Made by a program: the position numbers and the translations under genes. Below, in pieces: positions 8,738 to 19,594 of a stretch of 64,000 nt of DNA; the first letter of the stretch is position 1; each line of letters starts with the position of its first letter. This stretch comes from Xanthomonas sp. Leaf131. Its GTDB lineage: Bacteria > Pseudomonadota > Gammaproteobacteria > Xanthomonadales > Xanthomonadaceae. The DNA lies in NCBI RefSeq assembly GCF_001423495.1, contig NZ_LMOG01000019.1, forward strand, positions 94,699 to 158,698, written 5' to 3'. The notes beneath the pieces are model-generated. The model saw nothing but the letters and a program-made list of their open reading frames with translations, was not told the DNA's origin and did not search any database.

Positions 8738-9985
8738 ATGCGTCCCGTCGGAGACCTTCTCGTGCGTCCTCATGCCTCGTTTCGCCTGCCTGTGCTCACC
8801 GCGGCCATTGCCGCCACCGTTTTGCTGAGTGCCTGCGGCAGCCCGCCGGGAGGTCCGCCGCCAGTAGAGGGCACGCCTGAGATGGGCGTGCTGACTGTCA
8901 AACCGCAGCCGGTCACGCTGACCACCGAGTTGCCCGGGCGCACCGTTCCTTACCTGATCGCCGAAGTTCGCCCGCAAGTGGGCGGCATCGTGCAGTCGCG
9001 GCAGTTCACCGAGGGCGGCGACGTTAAGGCCGGGCAGACGCTGTACCAGATCGACCCGGCGACCTATCGCGCCAGTTATGCCAGCGCCCAGGCCACCTTG
9101 GCCAAGGCGCAAGCCAATCTGCGCACCGCCAAACTCAAGGCCGAGCGTTATACCGAGCTGGTGCAGATCAAGGCGGTCAGCCAGCAGGAGGGCGACGACA
9201 CCGACGCTGCGCTGGGCCAGGCCGAGGCCGATGTGGCGGCCGGCAAGGCCAGCGTGGAGACCGCGCGCATCAACCTGGCGTTCGCGCGCATGGATGCACC
9301 GATCTCCGGTCGCATCGGCCGCTCCAGCGTGACCCCCGGTGCGTTGGTGACCGCCAACCAGGCCACCGCGCTGACCACCATCCAGCAACTGGACCCGATC
9401 TATATCGACGTCACCCAGCCCAGCGCGGCGTTATTGCGGCTCAGGCAGGCGATGGCGCGCGGCGATCTGGAAAAGGCCGGCGACGATGCAGCCAAGGTAT
9501 CGCTGCTGCTGGAAGACGGCAGCACCTATCCGCTGCAGGGCCAGCTGGCGTTCTCCGATGTCACCGTCGACCAGAACACCGGCTCGATCACCTTGCGCGC
9601 GGTGTTCCCGAACCCGAATGCGGAGTTATTGCCGGGCATGTACGTGCGCGCGGTGCTGCAGGAGGGCATCAAGGAGCAGGGCGTGCTGGTGCCGCAGCAG
9701 GCGGTCTCGCGCAATGGCGCCGGCAAGCCGACCGCGTTCGTGGTCGGTGCCGATCACAAGCTGCAGCTGCGCGTGCTGGAAACCGACCGCGAGGTCGGCG
9801 ACCAGTGGCTGGTGCGCAGCGGCCTGAAGACCGGCGAGCAGGTGGTGGTCGAAGGCGTCTCGCGCGCCCGCGACGGCATCGAGGTCAAGACCGCGCCGTG
9901 GCAGCCCAAGGGCAGGCCCGCGACTGCTGGTGGTCATGCAGCCGGCACCCCTTCCGCCCCAACCGCACCGCGTGCGGCCAACTGA
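8738..9985 (+). CDS. RND efflux periplasmic adaptor (MexA/AcrA/SmeD type)
   Basis: A 415-residue membrane fusion lipoprotein. The signal peptide ends in the lipobox LLSACGS (Cys about residue 36). Then follow the lipoyl half-domains ([37 protein letters not shown]), a coiled-coil hairpin (about 110-185), and beta-barrel and membrane-proximal domains ending in [19 protein letters not shown]. It couples the inner-membrane pump to the outer-membrane channel. The pump gene begins 16 nt after its stop. ATG 8738 gives a clean signal sequence and lies downstream of the mapped promoter elements; the in-frame Met at 8693 lies upstream of the -10 and cannot be used from that promoter. Confidence 0.93.
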   Translation: MRPVGDLLVRPHASFRLPVLTAAIAATVLLSACGSPPGGPPPVEGTPEMGVLTVKPQPVTLTTELPGRTVPYLIAEVRPQVGGIVQSRQFTEGGDVKAGQTLYQIDPATYRASYASAQATLAKAQANLRTAKLKAERYTELVQIKAVSQQEGDDTDAALGQAEADVAAGKASVETARINLAFARMDAPISGRIGRSSVTPGALVTANQATALTTIQQLDPIYIDVTQPSAALLRLRQAMARGDLEKAGDDAAKVSLLLEDGSTYPLQGQLAFSDVTVDQNTGSITLRAVFPNPNAELLPGMYVRAVLQEGIKEQGVLVPQQAVSRNGAGKPTAFVVGADHKLQLRVLETDREVGDQWLVRSGLKTGEQVVVEGVSRARDGIEVKTAPWQPKGRPATAGGHAAGTPSAPTAPRAAN

Positions 9986-10001
9986 GGCGGGATTACACGT
10001 C

Positions 10002-13000
10002 ATGGCACGCTTCTTTATCGATCGTCCGATCTTCGCCTGGGTGTTGGCCATCATCGTGATGCTGGCCGGCATCCTGTCCATCGCCACACTGCCGATTGCG
10101 CAGTACCCCAGCATCGCACCGCCCGCCGTCGCCATCACCGCCAACTACCCGGGCGCCTCGGCGCAGACCCTGGAAGACACCGTCACCCAGGTCATCGAGC
10201 AGAAGATGAAGGGGCTGGACCACCTCAGCTACATGGCCTCCACCAGCGAATCCAGTGGTGCGGTGACCATTACGCTGACCTTCGACAACGGCACCGATCC
10301 GGACACCGCGCAGGTGCAGGTGCAGAACAAATTGTCGCTGGCCACCCCGTTGTTGCCGCAGGAAGTGCAGCAGCAAGGTGTGACGGTGACCAAGTCGGCC
10401 ACCAACTTCCTCAACGTGCTGGCCTTCACTTCCGAAGACGGCAGCATGAGCGATTCGGACCTGTCCGATTACGTGGCGGCCAACGTGCAGGAAACCATCA
10501 GCCGTGTCGAAGGCGTGGGCGACACCACCTTGTTCGGCTCGCAGTACGCCATGCGGGTGTGGATGGACCCCAACAAGTTGAATAATTTCAGCCTGACCCC
10601 GGTGGATGTACGCACCGCAGTCCAGGCGCAGAACGCGCAGGTCTCGGCCGGCCAGCTCGGTGCGTTGCCTGCGGTGCCCAACCAGCAACTCAATGCCACC
10701 ATCACCGCGCAGACGCGGTTGAAGACTGCCGAGGAGTTCGAAAACATCCTGCTGCGCACGCAGTCCGATGGTTCGCAGGTGCGGCTGCGCGATGTGGCGC
10801 GGATCGAACTGGGTAGCGAGAGTTACAACACGGTAGGCCGTTACAACGGCAAGCCGGCGGCCGGTCTGGCGATCAAGCTGGCCACCGGCGCGAATGCGCT
10901 GGATACCGTCCGCGCGATCGATAAAAGCCTGGAGGAGCAGGAGAAATTCTTCCCGCCCGGCATGAAGGTGCAAAAACCGTACGACACCACGCCGTTCGTG
11001 CGCATCTCCATCGAGCAGGTAGTGCACACGCTGGTCGAAGCGGTGGTGCTGGTGTTCCTGGTGATGTATCTGTTCTTGCAAAACTTCCGCGCGACCTTGA
11101 TTCCGACCATTGCGGTGCCGGTGGTGCTGCTGGGCACGTTCGGGGTGCTGGCGGTGTTTGGTTTCACCATCAATACCTTGACCATGTTCGCGATGGTGCT
11201 GGCGATCGGCTTGCTGGTGGACGATGCCATCGTGGTGGTGGAAAACGTCGAACGCGTGATGGGCGAAGAGCAGTTGTCGCCCAAGGACGCCACGCGCAAA
11301 TCGATGGACCAGATCTCTGGCGCGTTGGTGGGTGTGGCGTTGGTGCTGGCGGCGGTGTTCGTGCCGATGGCGTTCTTCTCGGGTTCCACCGGTGTGATCT
11401 ACCGGCAGTTCTCGATCACGATTGTGTCGGCCATGACCTTGTCGGTGCTGGTGGCGATGATCCTGACCCCGGCCTTGTGCGCCACCTTGCTCAAGCCGGT
11501 GGAGAAAGGCCATGGCCTGGCCACCACCGGTTTCTTTGGCTGGTTCAACCGCGTGTTCGATCGCGGCAACAACGGCTATCAGGGCGTGGTGCGGCACATG
11601 CTCGGCAAGGGCTGGCGCTACATGCTGGCCTACGCGGTGGTGCTGGCGTTGGTGGTGTTCGGCTTCATGAAACTGCCGGTGGGCTTCTTGCCGGACGAAG
11701 ACCAGGGCACGCTGTTCGTGCTGGTGCAGTTGCCGCCGGGTGCCACCGATGCGCGCACCGGTGAAGTGCTCAAGCAGGTGGAGCATCACTTCCTGGTCGA
11801 TCAAAAAGACTCGGTCGCCGGCGTGTTTGCGGTCTCCGGTTTCAGTTTTGCCGGTACCGGCCAGAACGTGGGCTTTGCCTTCGTCAAGTTACGGCCGTGG
11901 GACGAGCGCACCGGCAAGGGTCAGAGCGTCACCGAGGTGGCAGGCAAGGCGGGTGCCTTCTTCGCCGGCATCCGCGATGCCAGGGTGTTCGCGTTCGCAC
12001 CGCCGGCGGTGTCCGAGCTGGGCAATGCGACCGGCTTCGACTTGATGTTGCAGGACCGCGCCAATCTCGGTCATGAGGCCTTGATGCAGGCCCGCAATCA
12101 GTTGCTGGGTGAGTTGTCGCAGGACAAGCGGCTGGTGGCGGTACGTCCTAACGGGCAGGAAGACACGCCCGAGTTCAAGTTGGAAATCGATGCGCACAAG
12201 GCGCAGGCCATGGGCGTGTCGATCGCCGACATCAACAATACCTTCTCCAGCGCATGGGGCAGCGTGTACGTCAACGACTTCATCGACAAGGGGCGGGTCA
12301 AGAAGGTGATGCTGCAGGCCGATGCGGTGTACCGCATGAATCCGCAGGACATCGACCGCTGGTTCGTGCGCAACAGCGCCGGCACGATGGTGCCGTTCAA
12401 CGCCTTTGCCACCGCAAGCTGGAGTTCGGGCTCGCCCCGTCTGGAGCGCTATAACAGCGTGCCGTCGGTGGAAATCCTGGGCATGGCCATGCCGGGCGCG
12501 GCGTCCAGTGGCGAGGCGATGCAGATCGTCGAAGCGGCAGCGGCCAAGTTGCCGCCCGGGATCGGGTTCGAGTGGACCGGGTTGTCGCGGCAGGAGAAAT
12601 CGTCGACCGGTCAGACCGGCTTGTTGTACGGGCTCTCGATCCTGATCGTGTTCCTGTGTCTGGCTGCCTTGTACGAAAGCTGGGCGATTCCGTTCTCGGT
12701 GATTCTGGTGGTGCCGCTGGGTGTGTTCGGCACGCTGCTGGGCGCAATGCTGACCTGGAAAATGAACGATGTGTACTTCCAGGTGGGCCTGCTCACCACC
12801 ATTGGGTTGGCATCGAAAAATGCGATCCTGATCGTGGAATTTGCCAAGGAATTGCATGAAGGCGGCAAGAGCCTGATCGACTCGGCCTTGGAGGCCGCAC
12901 GCATGCGCTTGCGGCCGATCCTGATGACATCGCTGGCCTTCATCCTGGGCGTGGTGCCGCTGGTGCTCGGCAGTGGTGCCGGTGCGGGCGCGCAGCATGC

Positions 13001-13145
13001 GTTGGGCACTGCGGTGATCGGCGGCATGTTGTCCGGCACGATCCTGGCGATCTTCTTCGTCCCGTTGTTCTTCGTGCTGGTCAGCGGCTTGTTCAAGCGC
13101 CGCGCACAGCCCACTTCGCCCGCACCGCAACCGACAGGACACTGA
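10002..13145 (+). CDS. RND (HAE1) multidrug efflux pump, MexB/AcrB/SmeE type
   Basis: A 1047-residue inner-membrane proton antiporter of the hydrophobe/amphiphile RND family, the size of AcrB (1049). It begins [17 protein letters not shown], the canonical first helix. The proton-relay residues are intact: Asp407-Asp408 in [16 protein letters not shown] (identical numbering to AcrB) and Lys939 in [16 protein letters not shown]. Two large periplasmic loops are present (about 30-335 and 560-870). It exports drugs and lipophilic compounds with the adaptor upstream and the channel downstream. Start 10002 is used because the preceding residues of the long frame are the adaptor's 3' end out of frame. 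Confidence 0.96.
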   Translation: MARFFIDRPIFAWVLAIIVMLAGILSIATLPIAQYPSIAPPAVAITANYPGASAQTLEDTVTQVIEQKMKGLDHLSYMASTSESSGAVTITLTFDNGTDPDTAQVQVQNKLSLATPLLPQEVQQQGVTVTKSATNFLNVLAFTSEDGSMSDSDLSDYVAANVQETISRVEGVGDTTLFGSQYAMRVWMDPNKLNNFSLTPVDVRTAVQAQNAQVSAGQLGALPAVPNQQLNATITAQTRLKTAEEFENILLRTQSDGSQVRLRDVARIELGSESYNTVGRYNGKPAAGLAIKLATGANALDTVRAIDKSLEEQEKFFPPGMKVQKPYDTTPFVRISIEQVVHTLVEAVVLVFLVMYLFLQNFRATLIPTIAVPVVLLGTFGVLAVFGFTINTLTMFAMVLAIGLLVDDAIVVVENVERVMGEEQLSPKDATRKSMDQISGALVGVALVLAAVFVPMAFFSGSTGVIYRQFSITIVSAMTLSVLVAMILTPALCATLLKPVEKGHGLATTGFFGWFNRVFDRGNNGYQGVVRHMLGKGWRYMLAYAVVLALVVFGFMKLPVGFLPDEDQGTLFVLVQLPPGATDARTGEVLKQVEHHFLVDQKDSVAGVFAVSGFSFAGTGQNVGFAFVKLRPWDERTGKGQSVTEVAGKAGAFFAGIRDARVFAFAPPAVSELGNATGFDLMLQDRANLGHEALMQARNQLLGELSQDKRLVAVRPNGQEDTPEFKLEIDAHKAQAMGVSIADINNTFSSAWGSVYVNDFIDKGRVKKVMLQADAVYRMNPQDIDRWFVRNSAGTMVPFNAFATASWSSGSPRLERYNSVPSVEILGMAMPGAASSGEAMQIVEAAAAKLPPGIGFEWTGLSRQEKSSTGQTGLLYGLSILIVFLCLAALYESWAIPFSVILVVPLGVFGTLLGAMLTWKMNDVYFQVGLLTTIGLASKNAILIVEFAKELHEGGKSLIDSALEAARMRLRPILMTSLAFILGVVPLVLGSGAGAGAQHALGTAVIGGMLSGTILAIFFVPLFFVLVSGLFKRRAQPTSPAPQPTGH

Positions 13146-13146
13146 G

Positions 13147-14649
13147 ATGACACCGATCCGCATGACATTGACCGCGATCGCGGTGGCCAGCGTGCTGTCC
13201 GGTTGCACGCTGATGCCGCGCTATACGCGGCCCAGCGCGCCGGTGCCCGAGCGTTTTGCCGGCACCGATATCACGATTGCATCGAACGCCACCGACGTTG
13301 CCAGCACCGGCACGGACGAGGCGATTGACATCGCCAACATCGGCTGGCGGCAGGTGTTCACCGACCCCGCGCTGCAGCAGGTGATCGCGTTGGCGTTGGA
13401 GAACAATCGCGATCTGCGTGTGGCCGCGCTCAACATCGAAGTGGCGCGCGCGCAGTATCGGGTAGAGCGCGCTGCGTTGCTGCCTTCGGTGCAGGGCACC
13501 GGCACCTCCAACAACGCGCGCACGCCGTCGGAGTTGGCGATTCCGGGCCAGCCGCAGGTGTTTCGTACCTACAGCGCCAACATCGGCATCAGTGCGTACG
13601 AGCTGGATCTGTTCGGGCGTGTGCGCAGTCTCAAGGAACAGGCGCTGCAGCAGTTTCTGTCCACCGCCGAGGCCCGCCGCAGCACGCATATCAGTCTGGT
13701 GGCCGAAGTGGCCACTGCCTATCTGACGCTGGCGGCGGACCAGCAATTGCTGCAACTGGCGCAGTCCACCTTGAGCAGCCAGAGCGACAGTTATCGCTTG
13801 CAGCAACGCAGTTTCGAGTTGGGCGTGGCCTCGCAGCTCACCTTGCGCCAGGCGCAGACCACGGTGGAAACCGCGCGCGTGGATGTGGAGCGTTACACCG
13901 CGCAGGCGGCGCAGGACCGCAATGCCTTGGTGCTGCTGGTCGGCACGCAGGTGCCGGTGGACCTGTTGCCGCGCGCCTTGCCCGATGGCGCCAGCGTGGA
14001 CGGCAACGTGCTGGCCAGCGTGCCGGCCGGGTTGCCGTCGCAGTTGCTGCAACGCCGCCCCGACATTCTGGAAGCCGAGCGCAACTTGCGTGCGGCCAAT
14101 GCCAATATCGGTGCGGCGCGTGCAGCGTTCTTTCCCAGCATCAGCCTCACCGCATCGCAGGGCTCGTCCACCAGCAGTCTGTCCAACCTGTTCGATTCCG
14201 GCACCCGCGCCTGGAGTTTCGTGCCCACGTTGACGTTGCCGATCTTCAACGCCGGGCGTAACCGCGCCAATCTGGACATGGCCAAGGCCAATCGCGCTAT
14301 CGAGGTGGCGCAATACGAAAAGGCGATCCAGAGTGCGTTCCGCGAGGTCTCCGATGCGCTGGCGCAGCGCGATACCCTGGGCCGGCAATTGCAGGCGCAA
14401 CAAGCCTTGGTGGATGCCACCGCCGACAGCTACCGGCTGTCGCAGGCGCGCTTCGAACGCGGCGTGGACAGCTATCTGCAGGCGCTGGATGCGCAGCGTT
14501 CGCTCTACAGCGCGCAGCAGACCCTGATCAATACGCAGCTGTCGCGCTTCACCAACCTGGCGACGTTCTACAAGGCGATGGGCGGCGGCTGGTTGCAGTC
14601 GGCCGAGCCAAGTGTGGCAACCACCGCGACAGGTCAGCCCAATGGATGA
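13147..14649 (+). CDS. Outer-membrane efflux lipoprotein (OprM/NodT family)
   Basis: A 500-residue TolC-like channel. The signal peptide ends in the lipobox VLSGCTL (Cys about 20), so the protein is anchored in the outer membrane, as OprM is. Two repeats of the outer-membrane efflux domain follow (about 65-260 and 285-475), with long helices such as [27 protein letters not shown] and [18 protein letters not shown]. The gene starts one base after the pump stop and its 3' end overlaps the next TetR gene by 8 bp, so the tripartite pump and the regulator form one operon. Confidence 0.95.
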   Translation: MTPIRMTLTAIAVASVLSGCTLMPRYTRPSAPVPERFAGTDITIASNATDVASTGTDEAIDIANIGWRQVFTDPALQQVIALALENNRDLRVAALNIEVARAQYRVERAALLPSVQGTGTSNNARTPSELAIPGQPQVFRTYSANIGISAYELDLFGRVRSLKEQALQQFLSTAEARRSTHISLVAEVATAYLTLAADQQLLQLAQSTLSSQSDSYRLQQRSFELGVASQLTLRQAQTTVETARVDVERYTAQAAQDRNALVLLVGTQVPVDLLPRALPDGASVDGNVLASVPAGLPSQLLQRRPDILEAERNLRAANANIGAARAAFFPSISLTASQGSSTSSLSNLFDSGTRAWSFVPTLTLPIFNAGRNRANLDMAKANRAIEVAQYEKAIQSAFREVSDALAQRDTLGRQLQAQQALVDATADSYRLSQARFERGVDSYLQALDAQRSLYSAQQTLINTQLSRFTNLATFYKAMGGGWLQSAEPSVATTATGQPNG

Positions 14650-15334
14650 GGCGGACGTCGATGCCGAGCCCGCGCGCCCGCCCAGGCGCGCGCCACACGA
14701 CAAACGTGGCGCGATTCTGGCGGCGGCGCGGCAGCTGTTTCTGCACCAGGGGTTCGACAAGACCAGCATGGACACCATCGCCGAGCGTGCGATGGTGTCC
14801 AAGGCCACGGTGTATGCGCACTTCGCTTCCAAAGAGGTGCTGTTCCGCACCACTTTGGAAGCGCTGGCGCATGCATCGCCGAATCGATGGAACGCGTTGT
14901 TGGAGATGCAGGCATCGTTGGAACAATGCCTGACGGCGGTGGCCACGATGGTGTTGCGGATCTCCAGCAGCGGCGCGCCGGACGATACTGCGTATGCCTT
15001 GGTGCGGCCGCCGCTATTGCCCAGCCAGATGCGCGAAGAGATGTGGACGCTGTCCTTCGAGCGCTACGACAGCATGATGCGCGCGCTGTTGGCGCGCGAG
15101 GTGGAGCGAGGTAGCTTGGTCATCGACAATCTGCCCGATGCCTCGGTGCATTTTTTCGGCTTGATGACCGGCTTGCCGGCAAATGCGGCGATGCGTGGCG
15201 ATGGCGTGGCTGCGGATTTTGTGCAGCAGGATAGCTATGTGAGCGGTGCGGTCGCGCTGTTCTTGCGTGCGTATCGGCCGGACGTGTCACCGACGGTGGG
15301 TGAGGCCAGGCGCGAAGTGCCGAGCGGGTTCTAG
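14642..15334 (+). CDS. TetR/AcrR-family regulator at the 3' end of the RND operon
   Basis: A 230-residue TetR-family protein. The helix-turn-helix lies at about residues 20-65 ([47 protein letters not shown]), preceded by a Pro/Arg-rich tail. The C-terminal domain resembles the AefR/AcrR-type TetR_C family. It overlaps the channel gene by 8 bp and so is cotranscribed with the pump. The operon is therefore flanked by two TetR regulators, one divergent and one terminal. Whether it acts on the pump promoter or on other targets is not visible. Confidence 0.88.
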   Translation: MDEADVDAEPARPPRRAPHDKRGAILAAARQLFLHQGFDKTSMDTIAERAMVSKATVYAHFASKEVLFRTTLEALAHASPNRWNALLEMQASLEQCLTAVATMVLRISSSGAPDDTAYALVRPPLLPSQMREEMWTLSFERYDSMMRALLAREVERGSLVIDNLPDASVHFFGLMTGLPANAAMRGDGVAADFVQQDSYVSGAVALFLRAYRPDVSPTVGEARREVPSGF

Positions 15335-15569
15335 GCGCGCTGGAAGTACGGTCGCGGCGTCTGTCTGCGCATGTACGCCGTGTTTTTTTGCGGTGATCAC
15401 GTGATGGCACGTGTGCCGACCACCGCGTTGATGAGGCGCACTCATAACCGTTAGCGCCAGCCGTTGTGCAATGTGCGTGCGGCGCGGGACTATCGTGTGG
15501 CATCGGTGCTGCAGCGGTGTTGCCGCCTGCGGCCGAGGCATTCAATGCGGCCGTCTGCCGCGGGAGTAA

Positions 15570-16556
<987 letters not shown>

Positions 16557-16558
16557 TA

Positions 16559-16850
16559 GAGCGGCTGGTCTGCGGTTTGGTTGCAAGGCCCTTGCCGGCC
16601 CACCCTCGCGGGACACGCCGCAAGTACGTCCTTGTAGGCTCTTACGCGGCATCCATGCCGCGTAAGGTCCCGCGACGGTGGGCCGACAATGACCAATCAA
16701 GAGGTCGGTGTGCATGGTTTTGAACAAAGCAACCGATTAACTCTCTGGCGCGGTGTCCTCACCGCTTGCGGGACCGTGTGGCGGCATGGATGCCGCCACC
16801 GAGCCTCCAGGGACGGATTTACGGCGTGTCCCGCGAGCGGCGAGGGCACC
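16559..16850 (+). repeat. Composite palindromic repeat cluster 3 (B-C-A) between AKR and LysR
   Basis: Module B (16590-16690), module C (about 16688-16745) and module A (16752-16850) follow in the same order and orientation as in cluster 1. The cluster opens with GAGCGGCT at 16559, the first eight bases of the 13-bp MITE end, right after the reductase stop codon. A matching right end is not clear, but TTGGCTGACTCTAA at about 16884-16898 may be a decayed copy. A further module-C-like stretch is at about 16976-17016. From 16851 to 17119 no gene is seen. Confidence 0.75.
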
Positions 16851-17119
16851 GCGCGCTCGACTAACTAGTTTTTGACCTAAGCATTTGGCTGACTCTAAAC
16901 GATGCCATGACTCGAATCTCCGTTGTCTGGGAAGGTGGGACAGTGCAGATGGATCGGTTGTAGAGGGTTTGCTGCAAGGACCGGTCGAGATGGTCGGTGT
17001 GCAGGGTGCAAGCAAAACACGACCTGCGTTGATTGGATAACGGCGCTTCCGATCATCTCCCAAAGGCAACCGAGCAGCAGGCAGGCGTCCGATGAAGCAA
17101 CCTACAAGCTTGCTGCGCG

Positions 17120-18019
17120 TCAACGCACCAGATCATGCCGCAGCGCATCGATCACCACCTTGAGTGCGCTCGAGGATTGGCGGCGGCTTGGGTAGTACGC
17201 GTAATAGCCGTCGAACAGGTCGCACCAGTCCTCCAGCACACGCCGCAGTTGACCGGCGGCGATGTGCTCCAACACCATGGTTTCCGGCAGAAACGCCAGT
17301 CCACCGCCAGCCAGTGCGGCGCGCAGGATCGCGCTGCTGCCGTTGAAGGTCCATTGCCCATCCACGCGGACTTTGACTTCGCGGCCGTCTTTTTCGAAGT
17401 CCCAGGGCAGCAGGCCACCGTGCGTGGGCAGGCGCAAACCGATGCAGTTGTGCTGCGCCAGGTCGGCCGGAACTGCCGGGATGGTGTGATGCACGAAGTA
17501 GCTCGGCACCGCCACCACCGCCATGCGCTGCATCGGGCTGATCGGCACCGCGATCATGTCCTTGGCGACCTGGTCGCCCAAGCGGATGCCGATGTCGTAG
17601 CGTTCGGCGACGATATCGGCCAGCCCATAATCGACGGTGACCTCGATCTTGAGGTCGGGATACTCGGGTAGCACCTTCGATAATGCGGGCCAGATGTAGG
17701 CATCGGCCGCGTGGCCGGCGGTGGTGATACGGATGGTGCCGGCGGGTTTGTCACGGAATTCGGTCAGTGCCGACAGTTCGTCGTCGATCTCTTCCAGGCG
17801 CGGTGCCACGGTCTCGAACAAGCGTGCACCTGCTTCGGTCATCGACACGCTGCGTGTGGTGCGGGTCAGTAGACGGATACCCAGGCGCGTTTCGAGTGCG
17901 CGCACGGTATGGCTCAACGCCGACTGCGAGACGCCCAGTTGCGCGGCGGCACGGGTGAAGCTGCCTTCGCGCGCCACGGTGACGAAGACCTGCAGATCGT
18001 TGAGATTTTCCCGCGCCAT
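17120..18019 (-). CDS. LysR-family transcriptional regulator
   Basis: A 299-residue LysR protein of normal length. The N-terminal winged helix is at about residues 5-64 (NDLQVFVTVAREGSFTRAAAQLGVSQSALSHTVRALETRLGIRLLTRTTRSVSMTEAG); the substrate-binding domain covers about 90-295. It resembles the group that regulates neighbouring oxidoreductases. It is divergent from a cupin gene with 192 bp between the starts, which probably holds its binding site, and an aldo/keto reductase lies downstream. The start Met at 18019 gives the usual short N-terminus; an in-frame Met at 18055 adds a basic 12-residue tail without support. Confidence 0.9.
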   Translation of the reverse strand: MARENLNDLQVFVTVAREGSFTRAAAQLGVSQSALSHTVRALETRLGIRLLTRTTRSVSMTEAGARLFETVAPRLEEIDDELSALTEFRDKPAGTIRITTAGHAADAYIWPALSKVLPEYPDLKIEVTVDYGLADIVAERYDIGIRLGDQVAKDMIAVPISPMQRMAVVAVPSYFVHHTIPAVPADLAQHNCIGLRLPTHGGLLPWDFEKDGREVKVRVDGQWTFNGSSAILRAALAGGGLAFLPETMVLEHIAAGQLRRVLEDWCDLFDGYYAYYPSRRQSSSALKVVIDALRHDLVR

Positions 18020-18211
18020 TGGTTGCGAATGCCGACTGCGGCGCATGCGATTCATGCCGCTGCATCATGCGCGATGCTGCGTGATGGCTCCAAATTCGAG
18101 ATGTTTTTGCAGCATTGATGCGCTGTGTTTCTAGGTGCATGCGCTGCCGCTTGGGTAGTGCCGGTGCGTGCGCGCGCTACAGTGCAGGCACTTGGATCGA
18201 GGAGCACTGCC

Positions 18212-18709
18212 ATGAATCTGTTTGCAACTGCGATGTCGCTGTCGATGATGGCTGCCGTCACGCCCGGTGGTGAAGAGCAACAACCGATCAGGGTGAGCAA
18301 GGCCGGTAGCGCCGCATCTGCAGCCGGCCCGGCCGACTATTTCACCGGCAAAGTACGCATTGATGCGCCCTTCCAGACCGAGGCGCCGGCGCGGGTGGGC
18401 GGCGCCACGGTGACTTTCGAGCCGGGTGCGCGCACCGCCTGGCACACCCATCCGTTGGGCCAGACCCTGATCGTGACCGCCGGTGCCGGGCGTGTGCAGG
18501 AATGGGGCAAGCCGGCGCAGCAGATCCGCCCGGGCGACATCGTGTGGATTCCGCCGGGCGTCAAGCATTGGCATGGCGCCAACGCGACGGTGGCGATGTC
18601 GCATATCGCCATTGCCGAAGCGCAGGACGGCTCGCCGGTGAGCTGGCTGGAGCAGGTCAGCGAGGCACAGTACGCGGCCGACGGTGGACTTCCAGACACG
18701 CAGTCGTAG
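18212..18709 (+). CDS. Cupin-domain protein
   Basis: A 165-residue single-domain cupin. The metal-binding cupin motif 1 is read as GARTAWHTHPLGQTLIVTAG (about residues 71-90), with His77 and His79 plus Gln84 in place of the usual Glu, and motif 2 as PGDIVWIPPGVKHWHGA (about 108-124). The first 15 residues are hydrophobic but form no convincing signal peptide. Members include carboxymuconolactone-decarboxylase-associated cupins and manganese-dependent hydroxynitrile-lyase-like enzymes; the reaction here is unknown. It is divergent from a LysR gene, its likely regulator. Confidence 0.85.
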   Translation: MNLFATAMSLSMMAAVTPGGEEQQPIRVSKAGSAASAAGPADYFTGKVRIDAPFQTEAPARVGGATVTFEPGARTAWHTHPLGQTLIVTAGAGRVQEWGKPAQQIRPGDIVWIPPGVKHWHGANATVAMSHIAIAEAQDGSPVSWLEQVSEAQYAADGGLPDTQS

Positions 18710-18777
18710 CGACGGACATCCAAGGCGCTCACGCATGCGCCGTATCATGGAGCCCTGTTTCCGTGACCGTGTCGCCC

Positions 18778-18981
18778 ATGCCCGCAAAACGTTCGACCAT
18801 CCCCGCACCGACTAGCCCAGCCGACTGGAAGGCGATCGAAGCTGCCGCCAGCGCCGAACTCGCCCGCCGGACCGAGCAAGCGCATCAGCAGATCCTGGGA
18901 GTGTTGACCACGCACGGGCATCTGCTCAGCGACGCGCAGCGGCGCAGCCTGCACAAGCGGTTATTGCGCGCAGGGCGCTGA
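18778..18981 (+). CDS. Small hypothetical protein, 67 aa
   Basis: A short basic, helical protein that I do not recognise. It is Ala- and Arg-rich with a long predicted amphipathic helix (DWKAIEAAASAELARRTEQAHQQIL) and a basic tail. The ATG at 18778 follows a plausible leader. It stands alone between the cupin gene and a convergent TetR gene, and a longer reading upstream would run through the cupin in another frame. Confidence 0.5.
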   Translation: MPAKRSTIPAPTSPADWKAIEAAASAELARRTEQAHQQILGVLTTHGHLLSDAQRRSLHKRLLRAGR

Positions 18982-19026
18982 GGCAGCCGCCTGTTGCAAC
19001 GTCCACCATAACGGTGGACGCGTCGG

Positions 19027-19590
19027 CTACGCGTCGCCCTCACGCGCTGGGCCAGCGCTGCCCAACATCGCGGCAAGCCGCTCGGCGATGGTCGCCTTCA
19101 AGCCGGCGTCGAGCGGTGTCGAAGACAAGGACTCGTAGACCCACAGGCCATCGGCCGCCAGCCGGGCGATGAAGTCGTCAACTGCGGCCTGATCGTCGCC
19201 GTCGGTGGGCACCGGTGGCGCCCAGCGCTGCAATACGTCCGACCACGGCGCGGCCTGCGCGGCGTCGGTGGCCGATTCCAGCATGAACTGCAGCTCGGCC
19301 CGCGTTGCGCTTTGCGCGCAGGCGCGCGCATACGCCATGTGCCGCTGCGATTCGCTCAGCGCTTCGGCGGGCCGGCCGGCAATGTGCTGCATGCTCGCCT
19401 CCCAGTTGCCGGCCAGGTGCGCATGGATCGCAGTGAGCAGCGCCTCGCGCGAGGGAAAGTGGTACAGCATTCCGCCACGCGTCAATCCTGCCTCGTTGGC
19501 AACCGACTCGAAGGTGACCGCGGTGACGCCATCGCGGTTGATGACGCGCATGGCGGCATCGAGGAGCTTGGAGCGATTGCTTGGTCTCAT
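19027..19590 (-). CDS. TetR-family regulator of the DHA2 exporter
   Basis: A 187-residue TetR protein: helix-turn-helix at about residues 6-50 (KLLDAAMRVINRDGVTAVTFESVANEAGLTRGGMLYHFPSREALL), then a ligand domain of the TetR_C_35-like type. The start is the Met at 19590; residues further upstream come from the exporter's end in another frame. It begins 4 nt after the exporter stop, so both are in one operon driven from about 21.1 kb, where a long operator-like dyad lies. Autoregulation with induction by exported compounds is the likely mode. Confidence 0.9.
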   Translation of the reverse strand: MRPSNRSKLLDAAMRVINRDGVTAVTFESVANEAGLTRGGMLYHFPSREALLTAIHAHLAGNWEASMQHIAGRPAEALSESQRHMAYARACAQSATRAELQFMLESATDAAQAAPWSDVLQRWAPPVPTDGDDQAAVDDFIARLAADGLWVYESLSSTPLDAGLKATIAERLAAMLGSAGPAREGDA

Positions 19591-19594
19591 CGAA

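Noticed and set aside
9993..11804. 603-codon minus-strand frame in the RND pump gene
   Set aside because: His/Gln/Arg-rich noise opposite an unmistakable AcrB-type pump.
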